A stretch of DNA of 64,000 bases from Blastomussa wellsi (lineage: Eukaryota > Cnidaria > Anthozoa > Scleractinia > Plerogyridae), in contig OX393566.1 of NCBI GenBank assembly GCA_947652115.1, positions 14,469,825-14,533,824 of the forward strand, given 5' to 3'. The position numbers and the translations under genes were made by a program. The notes beneath the pieces were generated by a model. It did no database searches and had not been told where the DNA came from. It saw nothing but the letters and a program-made list of their open reading frames with translations. Positions within the stretch are counted from its first letter, which is position 1. Each line of letters begins with the position of its first letter. Below are positions 23,501-33,416 of the stretch, one piece after another.

Positions 23501-24528
23501 AAAATGGATAGATGCCGGGCCTCGCTTCCGAGAAAACAGGCAATGTGCCTTTCTCGCAAGTCACGCTCTATGAAAAAGCCGCCATTTTGTTTATGTACGT
23601 TCGCTAATCAGGCGTAAAATTCTGTTCAGTACGGGATGCGTAATGCATTACTGGGGAATCACCTTACGAGAAGGTGGGCACTTGGAAAGGAGCCCCAGAC
23701 TGAAATGACATGTAATGTCACAGTAAGTAACGTGGGAAGTGAGAAGATTAAACATTCATAGCGGAGTAATGTATTATTGTACAAATTATTACAACAAGCT
23801 GACAGTTCGAACTTGGAACTACATTTTTATAAAATTCGCGTTAATCGTAGGACGAGTCCAATTTGAGCTTTTTGAAAAACTCACACGTGCAAATTAATCC
23901 CAAATTGAACGAGAAAACCGTATGATTAGCTATTAATAATTATACATGAAAATGATTAGATAATGAAATCAGCCCATAACACTCAACAAGATAATGGATA
24001 CTTTTTCAGCCAAGCCTTAAATCGCCGCCCTTCATTTTTTGGTGTTTTTTTGTAAGGTTGTAATGTAAGAATACATGAGCCCGCGATCATATAGAAATAC
24101 CATTACAAAGTCAGCGGTCAACTTCAAAAAATAAGTGACCGCGATGGGCTGTACTCCTGGGCCCGCGATATGAACATGTGATACTGGTCAGCGGATACCA
24201 AGAACGCTATCTCATGATTTATCTGAAATCTGCAACTTGAAATTTCAATTGAAACTCACTTTTTGAATGGATTCCCTTCGGCCTCGGGGACTGTTTCGTG
24301 ATCTTCACAACCACTATGGCTTTCTTCGCTTATACTGTCATATGCGTTGTCCATTGCCGTGCTAGCACGTTCCTTCTTGACACAAGTTTTGTTTCCATAT
24401 TTCACTTGAGTAATTTCAATTTCGTCATCAGAGAAGTCGTCTTCCAATTTCTCGACCTTCGCGCTTTCTTCAGTATCAAAGTCAACAGGGGTACACTCAT
24501 CTTCGCTTCCATGGCTTCTATCCCACAA
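20519..24528 (-). pseudogene. MULE transposase with SWIM zinc finger
   Basis: Exons on the minus strand: 24528-24256 (acidic, after a CAG acceptor) and 23133-20519. An upstream exon near 24839-24597 is possible. The large exon reads open through 21316, then needs a one-base frame change near 21330 to continue to the stop at 20519. Catalytic MULE motifs are visible: LSIDTTYNVG with the first Asp, FVGGDRDKAQQGF with the second, then a KHVEDDI stretch and a KWDALE region that may supply the Glu. The C-terminal part carries a SWIM finger (FVCDKHCPRF...CAICAHTVAVA), a DNA/protein-binding module usual in MULEs. After the frame break the SWIM half is still open for over 200 residues. The single frameshift makes this copy doubtful as a source of active enzyme. 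Confidence 0.85.
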
Positions 24529-24839
24529 AAACTCCTGAAACGGACAGGAAAATTAATAACCAACATACGTGTTATGTAATCAGTTCGGTGTAAACTTTAA
24601 TAGAAAAAAAAGATATAGAAATGTCGCACAACGTAACTTCCGGTCGAGAGAATTCTGACGTCTGTTATGTTCCTTGTTTTGTCCGTTGAGGCAAAAGAAT
24701 TGAAAAAAATGTCAATCACTGGTTGAGGCGAACTGCTAAACTGTGATAGCACCCTTTCCAAGTATGCCATCAAGGAGATAACTGTGCGCACCCTCTTAAC
24801 CTCTGCCCTCGACTGCTGGAAAAGTTTTCTACTGTTCAC

Positions 24840-26126
24840 TTTTCAATTGAATTCTCATTGTTTATTTTTCACCTCCCGCCAGCACCCACTTTCACTCCGG
24901 TCGACTTCTGAGTAATCAGTAATTGTTAGATTGAAAGTTTTAGGTTTGAATTCTAGCATTCTATTTGATCCAACTGGTACACGGTGAACCGTCAATTACC
25001 AATACCGACCCGTACGAAAATAAGGACAGTCAGTCGTAAATGACAGTCCTTATCTGGTCCTTATCAGTGCGGGTGTATTGGATATGGGTGCAGGCCAACA
25101 AATTAGCACGTGGAAAATCAAAACCTCATACAGCGAAGCGCAAGCACATCGGGAAAACAGCATTTTTCCTGTAAATTTTAAGAAATTGCCAAAAATCAGG
25201 ACGATCTTATTCGTATTTGTGGTGTTTTGAATAAGAGTACATAACAGATTTGCCAGGATTTACACAAGCAACGCAATACCACGACATGTTTATATGTTGT
25301 CGGCATGATCTGTTCGTCGCTTTTCGCCTGGCCCTGCGTTCGCTTTATAAATTCGTGCTCTTTGTCACTCTTGGCGCTATCTGACAACCAAACAAACCCC
25401 CAGTACATTTTGTTAAACGTTTGATTCAACTACCTGGGATTAATGGGCAAAATAATTCAGCGCATTGCTACCACGACAATACAGGTGATTTCCAGCCCGG
25501 CACAAAACAGATCAATTGCCTCATGCTAGAAATATTGTAGTCACCCAGCAATGGCAAAAGGACGCACGACCAAAAACTCCTATTTATATCTTTCTTACCT
25601 CATAGCTCGGCGACTCCATTGGTTTGGTGGGCGTAACAAACGCATGCAAACAGTATCTCACATCTTCTTTTGCGCTTCCCTCCTCACAAGCAGCTACAAG
25701 CGTCAACTTTCATCGACTAAAACGTCATTCGCGGTCTTATGTGAAACGTGAGACGAGTGCTCAGCGAGAGGTTGATCCCTTTCTTTTCCGTTCTCTCTCG
25801 TTATTTTTGTATTCACTTTCCCGCCTTGCCCGTTCCTGCATTGCTATCTTCATTTATGATTATTAATTCTTGTGTAATCATAATATTAAATTGTGTTTAC
25901 TATTCAACAACAAAGTACAGTCAATCTTGTTTCCATTAAACACCGAAAGCGGACACCTTTAATAGCCAAAACTCCAAAAATTTATTTTCCATACTTATTT
26001 ATTGTAAATAATACGCTCTGTAAAGTGGACATCTCTATTTAAAAGTTTAGTTTAGTTTAGAGTAAGTTAGAACGTGTTTAAATTAGGGGGTTGGACTGGA
26101 CTCTGCCTATACAGGTACAAAATCGC
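24840..26126. other. Non-coding MULE 5' flank
   Basis: No gene recognised. Short inverted stretches occur around 25000-25080 (ATAAGGAC...GTCCTTAT). Confidence 0.45.
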
Positions 26127-26262
26127 AACTGCGACCTGTGACCTGTGACCTGCGACCTGCGACCTGTGACCTGCGACCTGTGACCTGCGACCTGCGACCT
26201 GTGACCTGCGACCTGCGACCTGTGACCTGCGACCTGCGACCTGCGACCTGTGACCTGCGTTT
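26127..26262 (-). repeat. CAGGTCR heptamer array, right MULE end
   Basis: About 20 tandem 7-mers, inverted relative to 18959-19046, forming the inner part of the right MULE end. Confidence 0.9.
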
Positions 26263-26327
26263 TAGTCCCGCCGACAACATAGTCTACATTCATTTGCCTT
26301 CAAGCACACGATAGTGAACTTGAAATC

Positions 26328-27338
26328 ATGCCAAAAGTCTCAGATTATACTAGAACTCGTATCGAGGTCCTTGACAAACAAGGTCGCACCCCAGTTTCAA
26401 TATTAAGGTCTCTGAAGAACGAAGGTTTGTCCGTCAGTCTCGCTAGTGTTACACGAATCGTAAAAAAGCTATGAATTACCGGCTCGGTGGCAAACTTACC
26501 GCGTTCTGGCAGACCTAGGAAGCTGACTGAGGAAGGAAAAGCTTTCATCGACCAACAAATGCAGAGGAACAACGAGATGACGAGCGTACAGATCCAGAAG
26601 AAGCTGGAAAGATACGGAGTTTCCGTGTGCTCATCCACCATACGAAGGATGAGAAAGAAGCTTGGTTGGACTCTTCAAAAGACAGCATATTGCCAGCTCA
26701 TCCGAGCCCCCAACAAAGTGAAACGGCTGGAGTACGCTCAACGTGTGTTGGAAAGTGGCGACACTTTCGACAATGTGATCTTCTCCGACGAATGCTCTGT
26801 TTCGCTTCAGCAGTATCGCCGTACCTGCTACCGGAAGATCAACGAGCCGATGAAGCGTAAGCCAAAACCGAAGCATCCAGTTAAAGTTCATGTTTGGGGT
26901 GGGATTAGCAGACATGGTGCCACAAAGATTTGCATCTTTGATGGCATCATGGATGCTGTCTTGTTCTGCAACATCTTAGAAACTACCTTGGTCCCGTTCG
27001 TAAGAGAAAAGCTGCCTGATCATCGTCTTATGCAAGACAATGACCCCAAGCATACTTCCAACTGAGCAAAGACCTTCTTCGAGGAGAATGGTATTAACTG
27101 GTGGAAAACGCCTGCAGAAAGCCCTGATCTCAACCCGATCGAGAACTTGTGGCATGAACTCAAGTTCTTTTTGGAGTCAAAAGTCAAGCCACTAAACAAG
27201 CAAGAGCTAGTGGACGGCATCAAAAAGTTCTGGGCAAGAAAAGTCACGCCGGAGAAGTGTGCAAAATACATTGATCATGTTTTGCACAAGGCAATCCCAG
27301 CTGTGGTGGAGGCTCAAGGTGCTGCAACCAATTTTTAA
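26328..27338 (+). pseudogene. Tc1-type transposase (DD34E), two TGA stops
   Basis: A 336-codon gene starting MPKVSDYTRTRIEVL. Residues 1-110 form paired helix-turn-helix DNA-binding domains with a GRPR-like hinge (SGRPRKL). The catalytic triad is visible as FSDECSV, DNDPKHTS and NPIENLWHELK. Transposases of this family cut at element ends and integrate at TA. Two in-frame TGA codons interrupt it (26472-26474, 27063-27065). At both places related proteins usually have Arg, so CGA to TGA decay at CpG is likely. The start lies about 461 bp from the terminal repeat of the giant element once the MULE is discounted, matching 457 bp in the small element, so I take it as the element's own transposase. 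A histone-type stem-loop begins 4 nt after the stop. Confidence 0.88.
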
Positions 27339-27341
27339 AAC

Positions 27342-27357
27342 GGCTCTTTTAGGAGCC
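27342..27357 (+). promoter_or_regulatory. Histone-type 3' stem-loop after the Tc1 gene
   Basis: GGCTCT-TTTA-GGAGCC followed by ACCAC: a 6-bp stem (last pair T-G) with a 4-nt loop, preceded by AAAAC. This is the shape and flank of the metazoan histone mRNA stem-loop bound by SLBP. About 10 nt further on is ATAAAAGTCAATGACCAA, also seen at the two other sites (43199, 61522). Confidence 0.65.
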
Positions 27358-27358
27358 A

Positions 27359-27774
27359 CCACATCTGATAAAAGTCAATGACCAACATGAGATCTATGTA
27401 TTCCATACAATAAATCACCTTAACACAATAAATTCTTTCATACAAAATAAACATACAGTCTAGCAACTACCCTCCGAATCACGCAACTGATCCTGTTTTT
27501 ATTCGCCGAGCTGTGAGTGCATAACAGAAAAGAGAAATAAATCTCAATTTCTCGACCACAATTTCTTTAAACAAAAGTCTTTTTTAATACACCAACACTA
27601 ATCAAACGTCGCAGTTTTAATCTCCACCCTCCCCATCTCCTAGGATTTATACTAAAATCAATATTAAAGCTGCTGTGCGCACACTAAATTGTTATTTGTT
27701 TTATCAACTAACTTCAGATAATACACTTGACTTTTAATACAGTCAACAAGACATGTTTTTATGGCCTGACGACT
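27359..27774. other. Backbone spacer
   Basis: Sequence of the Tc1/BEN backbone between the Tc1 stem-loop and the CACTA-like insertion. No gene seen. Confidence 0.5.
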
Positions 27775-27847
27775 GCTCACGGTGGGGCCAAACCACCCCA
27801 TCAATGTTGCATTAGAGGTGCGCGATGAATAACGGGTAAAATCCAAG

Positions 27848-28501
27848 ATGGCGGCCAATTTACAATTTGCAGAAAGCCTTCGAGAACCAATTCAACGTTG
27901 TAAACGTGATATATTCGGCAGGGTTGAAACTGGAGATGGTATAAGACGCATCAGTGGTTTTTTTGGAGAGCTAGAAGATGCTGTGTCCGTATTGGATGCC
28001 AAATACAGTCATCGTGGAGGGAGATTTTCGACCGTACAAAGATTAGTACCAGCAAGGGGGATGGTTGCAAGGTCCCTACGAAAGGTGCATACCAAAATAA
28101 TTCGCCGCCTGAGTACAAGGCCAAAACTTGCCAATCCATGGCGTGGGGATTTTCAAATGGACATGCCGCAGGAAGTGTTCGATTGCATTTCTAAAGACCT
28201 TTTGCAACGTACAAGCTTCGGTCAACGATTTAGGGAGACAAATACACAAGTTGTATACGAGATAACTGATATACGAAAGGCAAAATATTTATTCGCCAGG
28301 ATGGATTTAGATGGTGCAGAAGTCGATCGGGCTGTGATTTTGAAAAGGTGTATGGCGCCTGTGCAAAATAGCCTTGAGAGGTGTGAGGTGCTGGTGTCGG
28401 AGGAAAAGCCAATGGAGCTCAAATTTAATAATCCAAAAGAGCTGTTTGAATTGAAATTTCATTATGGCTACTGGAATCCAAGTGGCATTCCGCAGCACTG
28501 A
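27848..28501 (+). CDS. Unrecognised 217-residue protein of the CACTA-like element
   Basis: Single-exon ORF starting MAANLQFAESL, 70 bp inside the left inverted repeat. It is basic and mostly helical in character, with an Arg-rich middle (around residues 60-95) and a C-terminus ending FHYGYWNPSGIPQH. I see no zinc finger, membrane segment or known motif. Small accessory proteins are known in CACTA elements of plants (TnpA), where they bind subterminal repeats; a comparable role here is inference only. The frame is intact. Confidence 0.6.
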   Translation: MAANLQFAESLREPIQRCKRDIFGRVETGDGIRRISGFFGELEDAVSVLDAKYSHRGGRFSTVQRLVPARGMVARSLRKVHTKIIRRLSTRPKLANPWRGDFQMDMPQEVFDCISKDLLQRTSFGQRFRETNTQVVYEITDIRKAKYLFARMDLDGAEVDRAVILKRCMAPVQNSLERCEVLVSEEKPMELKFNNPKELFELKFHYGYWNPSGIPQH

Positions 28502-29004
28502 ACAAACTTAACTTGACAATATATTGCATAATTTGTAACTTACACCATAATGAATTTCTTAGTATTTTATATATTTGTTGATATTTGATTCCACTGTGTG
28601 ATGTTGGACCTGGCTCAAACTGAAGAGTTCACACGAGAAAATATCATTTGAGTTTGGTTTAATTTGAACAATGTTAATTTGAACAATGTTATTTGGATTG
28701 GCTATCCATCGTGAAGAACGCATAAATTTAAGTTGGCTGGATGACCAAAGAATTAAGTTTGGAGTTGGCAAGAAAACATAACTATGTTGGGTCCACCTAA
28801 GTAGGGTGTTTGACCCGGGCCTAAAAAATAAATGATCTAACATGGGATCAAGTTTTGTTTACATGTGTTTACATGTATGTCTGTAGATTTATGCTTAAGG
28901 TACATATTGTCTTCAAGTCAACTTGTCGTCAAGTCAACTGCTGTGTTAGTGGACAGATTTGTTTAGACATTGTACCAATCTTGAATAAAGCTTTGAACCT
29001 AAAT

Positions 29005-32000
29005 TTAATCCTGATAGAATTGATTGAGTTCAGGAGTTATCTTTCCACTTGCAACAGTTTGCTTGATGGCCTTCATCACATCACTTGTGCAAATCTCACA
29101 TCCTTGATTACCAGTGGTTTTCTTTGAGAGTCCACAGTGGCAAAACCTGTCATCACAATCGCGAACTCTCTTAGGAATATAAGAATCACTTATGTTTCTC
29201 TTCTCACAGCGATAGGCAATACTGTAGGGATCTTTCTCTCTCAGCCATACCATGCAGACAAACTCATGTCTGAACACAGTCCACCACCGTAAGCTCTTTT
29301 TGGCATTGCATGTGTTTTCTACGTACTTAGCCAATTTCACATGCTTTGCCTCCCTACCCTGCATTGAATTCAGGCCCAATCCATAGCCAAGCTTCTCATG
29401 CAATTTGCTAGTGTGGTAGGGGATGGCTACTCCTACTGTCCACACGGTAGGAGTGACATCAGTAAGCAACAAACTGTTGGCATTAAAAAATTGTTGGCAC
29501 AAAATCTTTAAATTTTCAACTTGCTCTATGCTCACGGTGACCCTTGTGTAAATGGAAACTGCATCTCTCAATCTGACACCAATGAAGGACAATGTGTGTA
29601 GTTTCAGAACATGTCCCTTTAAAAGAGTGGGGATCTTCAGAAGTTCCTGAATCAAAGTGGCAAATTGCCAACAGAAGTACTTTGATTCAAGTCCTGTGAA
29701 CCTGTATGAGAATGAAATGCCCTTCTTCCGCTTTTCACTGAACCACCGCAGAAAGGCCTTGTACAGTCTTCCACATTTGAGGGTGTCTTTCAGGCACTTC
29801 AAAAATGCATGGAGGGGAGAACTGTCTGGAATATCAGAAACTGCTGTTGCTGCCTTAAGATGATTCTGGTTTGTGTAATGCATTACAATAGCAAGTGCAG
29901 TTAAAAACCAGCTCTGCCAAGCATTGTTTGTGTTGTGTAGAGGCTCAGCCTTGAGTAAATCCACATACTTTCCCAATGCAGGTACAAATTCTTGTCTAGA
30001 CTTGTTTTGAGCAATGTATTTAGTGACCTCATTTCTTTGTTTCCCCATAGGATCTCGAAGTTTTGTCTTCAATTTCGCAACTTTCTCGGCGATGACCAGT
30101 CTCTTTTTGTAATCCCACGGTTGCCATGTAGCTTTTGGACCACCAATAGTACCACCTATGGTTCTCTTGTTTGTTTGATTAACATTGGCAAATGGAGAAA
30201 AATAGGTTGCACAATTGTTCAGTTCTCCTGAGTGGGATGACATCCACTTCATGTCGGATGGAATCAATTCAAATTTGAACACAACCTGTTTTCCTCGTTC
30301 AGTGGTCAGTTGCTTGCCTTCTACTTCTTCCATTTCTTCTCTCAGGTGGTTGGTGTATGACTTCATGAGTGCATGGTCTTCTTCGCAGTTAGCCCCCAGA
30401 ATTAAATGGTTTTCATTACAGCTTTGCACTCTTTGTAACAAGTTCAGGAAACTGACCAAATATGCAGTGGCGGTATCATCCTTGCCGAATGGTGCACCAT
30501 CTGCTCCCACGGCAACATAGAGCACCCCTTCTTCCCCATTGAACCAATGTAGACATGGGTCTTTTTCATGGAGTGTCAGGTACATGTCAGCGAGCCTGAA
30601 AAGGAAAGGTTTAAGGGGCCTGTACACACCAGGAACTGATTCTGTAGAAAGCTTTTCTGCTAGATTCTCCAAAGGTAAAACCTCACCAAGGTCAATGTTC
30701 CTGATGTAACTCATCAGAGTTTTGTACGGAAGGATCTTGGGAATTTCACAGCTTTGCATAAATTGTGATTTTTTATTTTCATCTGATTGATCTGGAGATT
30801 TTTTCATGACATCACTGCTGTTTCGTATGTTAGTGTACTTCCGCTTGCTTACCATTCCCCCTTCATACAATACACGCATGCTCCTAAGCTGGTTTTGATC
30901 ACTTTTTTCATATTCTTGAACTCTTCTTTTAACAATCTTCGGTATAATATCATTCATGCAAATTGCTGAATTGGCGATATAAGTTTCCATCCCTTGTTTT
31001 GAAGTTGTACCAATCAACGTCGTCCATAACCCATCTTGCACAGATTGGTCATCAGAGACTGACATGGTGTTGCTTCCACAATGTATTGGTTTTAGTGCAG
31101 CAATGGTCTTTTTTTTCCTTCGTAATAGCTGGAATCTTGATAGGTGCTCAAGCTTCTCACTACACTCATTCTGCACTTTACTGCTTACATGTGGTTTCCG
31201 AGGCTGTTTGGCTTGGATTGGACATTCATTTTCATTTGCAATAGCTTCAAGTTCAGTTATCTGTTATTGATAATACAGAAATTATTAATGAATCACTAAG
31301 TTTAATAATATCAAGAATCAGAAAAGGAATTTTGAAAAAAATAAATTGACTCAGGAGATCAAGATTCAGTGACTTTAATTGTTTTCATGACCTTAATAAA
31401 GTAGTGATTAATTATAAAAGGAGCTGATAAGAACACTTAATATAACTGGGGTTTAATCCTGTACATTATAAGCCAGTACATTTCCTACACTCCTACAATT
31501 GAGTTGGAAAAAGTAAAAAAAATTCCATGCAATTTCTCTTTAGGGATTGCTTCCTTAATATTTTTCCCATGACTGTACTTGAATTTATCCTGTGAGAAGA
31601 AATTTAATTTTGATCATGCAATCTTGTATTACTTTTTGTCTGATGACACACCCCTCCCCCGCCCCCCTGATACCAGCTGATATCTCTCACACTCACTGTG
31701 GCCACAACATACAAACAGAGAAGTTAATTGAACAAACCTTTCGTTTTCGCCTCCGTACAATTTCTTGTTTGTTGTGTAATTTCGTTCCCAATTCGTCAAT
31801 TTTGACTCTTTCAGCAGCCAGTTGCCTTTTGAGGTCTAATATTTGTGCATCTGCGTCAAGTAATTTCTGAATTCCAGCATTTACACTTTCCTTCTTGAGT
31901 CTTTGGTACTTTCCGATGGAAAATCTTGCTTTCTTGTTACTTGCCGCTGATGGTGGACTGAAAAACACATGATTTATTTTTACGACGAGAATACAAAGGC

Positions 32001-32161
32001 GACGAATAAATACATATTTAATCAAAACAGACATCGAACTAACATCGTATCATTTCAGATTTTTGGTTAAAGTTTATTACAATCCGAAAAAATCCCAAAG
32101 AAAATGATTACCTGAACCCTTCGCCATGGTCACTTGGCTCTGTATTTTCGCTTCCAATCAT
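29005..32161 (-). CDS. Large transposase-like protein of the CACTA-like element
   Basis: Three exons, 32161-32112, 31957-31738 and 31260-29005, splice in frame to 841 residues. Exon 2 is strongly coiled coil (QKLLDADAQILDLKRQLAAERVKIDEL). The long third exon contains VGADGAPFGKDDTA, which could supply the first catalytic Asp, then NHLILGANCEEDHALM, FELIPSDMKW, and near the end GLGLNSMQGREAKH and a Cys/His cluster (CDDRFCHCGLSK...GCEIC). The gene is uninterrupted. Its place inside CAC-type inverted repeats makes transposase the best guess. I know similar proteins only as unnamed cnidarian ORFs, so the superfamily is unsettled. Confidence 0.7.
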
Positions 32162-32177
32162 ATCTTTTTTTTCCAAT

Positions 32178-32363
32178 TCATCTAGCTAGAATATACTTTC
32201 CACACACCAACAGAAAGCTCATAAATTGAACTCTCTCAAAACGACCGCCAAAATGGCATTGCTCGTACCAGTCCTCCACAATACTGGCTAAACCTCGGGT
32301 AATTTGAGACATAAATCCAATATGGCGGAACCCAGAAGCCTTTGCCGACTTTTTCGGCGCCAT
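32178..32363 (-). CDS. Short ORF inside the right end of the CACTA-like element
   Basis: 61 residues starting MAPKKSAKASGFRHIGF, about 60 bp inside the right inverted repeat and upstream of the large transposase gene. A basic start and an open frame are all that can be seen. It could be a leader exon or chance. Confidence 0.25.
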   Translation of the reverse strand: MAPKKSAKASGFRHIGFMSQITRGLASIVEDWYEQCHFGGRFERVQFMSFLLVCGKYILAR

Positions 32364-32688
32364 TTTGAAAAAAAATACCCACGCGTGGCGCGCACATAGA
32401 GGGGGTGGTCTGGCCCCACAGTGGCTAATTTTTTGAAGAGGCTTTTACAGCTTGTTTTAAAAGTCTATTGATGGGTTTGTTTATGATAAAAACTGCACGC
32501 GTACATTCAAACGCAAATTGGGTCTATTCATAATAAGCTTCCACTTCAGTTCTATTCATGTAGAGAGGTGTGATGTTTTCAAGAATTGAATGAAGTGTGA
32601 AATCGCTTCCGGACTGGTTGTATATTTTTCTAATTACACTGGGAATACCCTTTTTTCAGAGTGTTGTGCGTTAAAAAAATACTTTTTT

Positions 32689-33225
32689 GCGAGGAGCTCT
32701 GACGTGTGACATTTTGGCAGCAAAATTTTCTTTTTAGAATATCTGTGCGCGTGGATAGCGTGTGCGCGAGAGGTGCTTTTGCTTTTGAAAGCCTTTGATG
32801 ATGAAATATTTATCAGGTCTAGAACGCGCATTTCTTGTAATCCCAATTGACGAAGGCAAAAATATGTTTAAGGTTATTGTAAGTCATTTTGATGAAAGTT
32901 TATTATATCAGTTAAACCACTCCTGCAAAAAAAGTGTTTAAATGAACGCTAGCTTTTGCGAGGAGCTCTGACGTGTGACATTTTGGCAGCAAAATTTTCT
33001 TTTTAGAATATCTGTGCGCGTGGATAGCGTGTGCGCGAGAGGTGCTTTTGCTTTTGAAAGCCTTTGATGATGAAATATTTATCAGGTCTAGAACGCGCAT
33101 TTCTTGTAATCCCAATTGACAAAGGCAAAAATATGTTTAAGGTTATTGTAAGTCATTTTGATGAAAGTTTATTATATCAGTTAAACCACTCCTGCAAAAA
33201 AAAGTGTTTAAATGAACGCTAGCTT
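32689..33225. repeat. 269-bp tandem duplication
   Basis: Two nearly identical copies, starting GCGAGGAGCTCTGACGTGTG at 32689 and at 32958. They differ by a G/A change (GACGAAGG versus GACAAAGG) and one A in a poly-A run. They lie just upstream of the BEN gene and may contain part of its promoter region. Confidence 0.92.
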
Positions 33226-33416
33226 GCGTACCGTCAAAAGCAAAAAGTTAAAAACACTAAACACTAGAGGATGCTGAACCTATTGTTTGTGCGAATTAAG
33301 TATAAACAACAAACCTACTTTATGGATCCGACCGAGTGTAACAAATGGTATAAAAAGGGCTGAAAGGGAATTTGTAGGCAATTAGAATCGCCACTGGTCT
33401 GATCATCGAGAGGAAA

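Larger units (their letters stand above)
18944..26273 (-). mobile_element. MULE transposon with heptamer-repeat inverted ends
   Basis: 7330 bp. The outer ends read CGGCGGGTCTAAAACGCAGG and, inverted, CGGCGGGACTAAAACGCAGG. Both lead into arrays of a 7-bp unit CAGGTC(G/A): about 12 units at 18959-19046 and about 20 at 26127-26262 in inverted orientation. A 9-bp target duplication ACAACATAG flanks it (18935-18943, 26274-26282), the length typical of Mutator-like elements. It carries the MULE transposase gene at 24528-20519 and is inserted 45 bp upstream of the Tc1 start codon. Confidence 0.9.
27778..32423. mobile_element. CACTA-like (CMC group) two-gene transposon
   Basis: 4646 bp with inverted ends CACGGTGGGGCCAAACCACC and CACTGTGGGGCCAGACCACC and a 3-bp duplication GCT (27775-27777, 32424-32426). 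CAC-starting ends with a 3-bp duplication fit CACTA/EnSpm or a Chapaev3-like member of the CMC group; I cannot separate these by eye. Two genes converge: a 217-residue ORF on the plus strand and an 841-residue spliced transposase-like gene on the minus strand. Both look open, so the element may be young. Confidence 0.78.

Noticed and set aside
26328..27338. Tc1 transposase as an independent 1.3-kb Tc1 insertion
   Set aside because: I found no inverted ends or TA pair closely around it, and its distance from the giant element's end matches that in the small derivative. It cannot be fully excluded.
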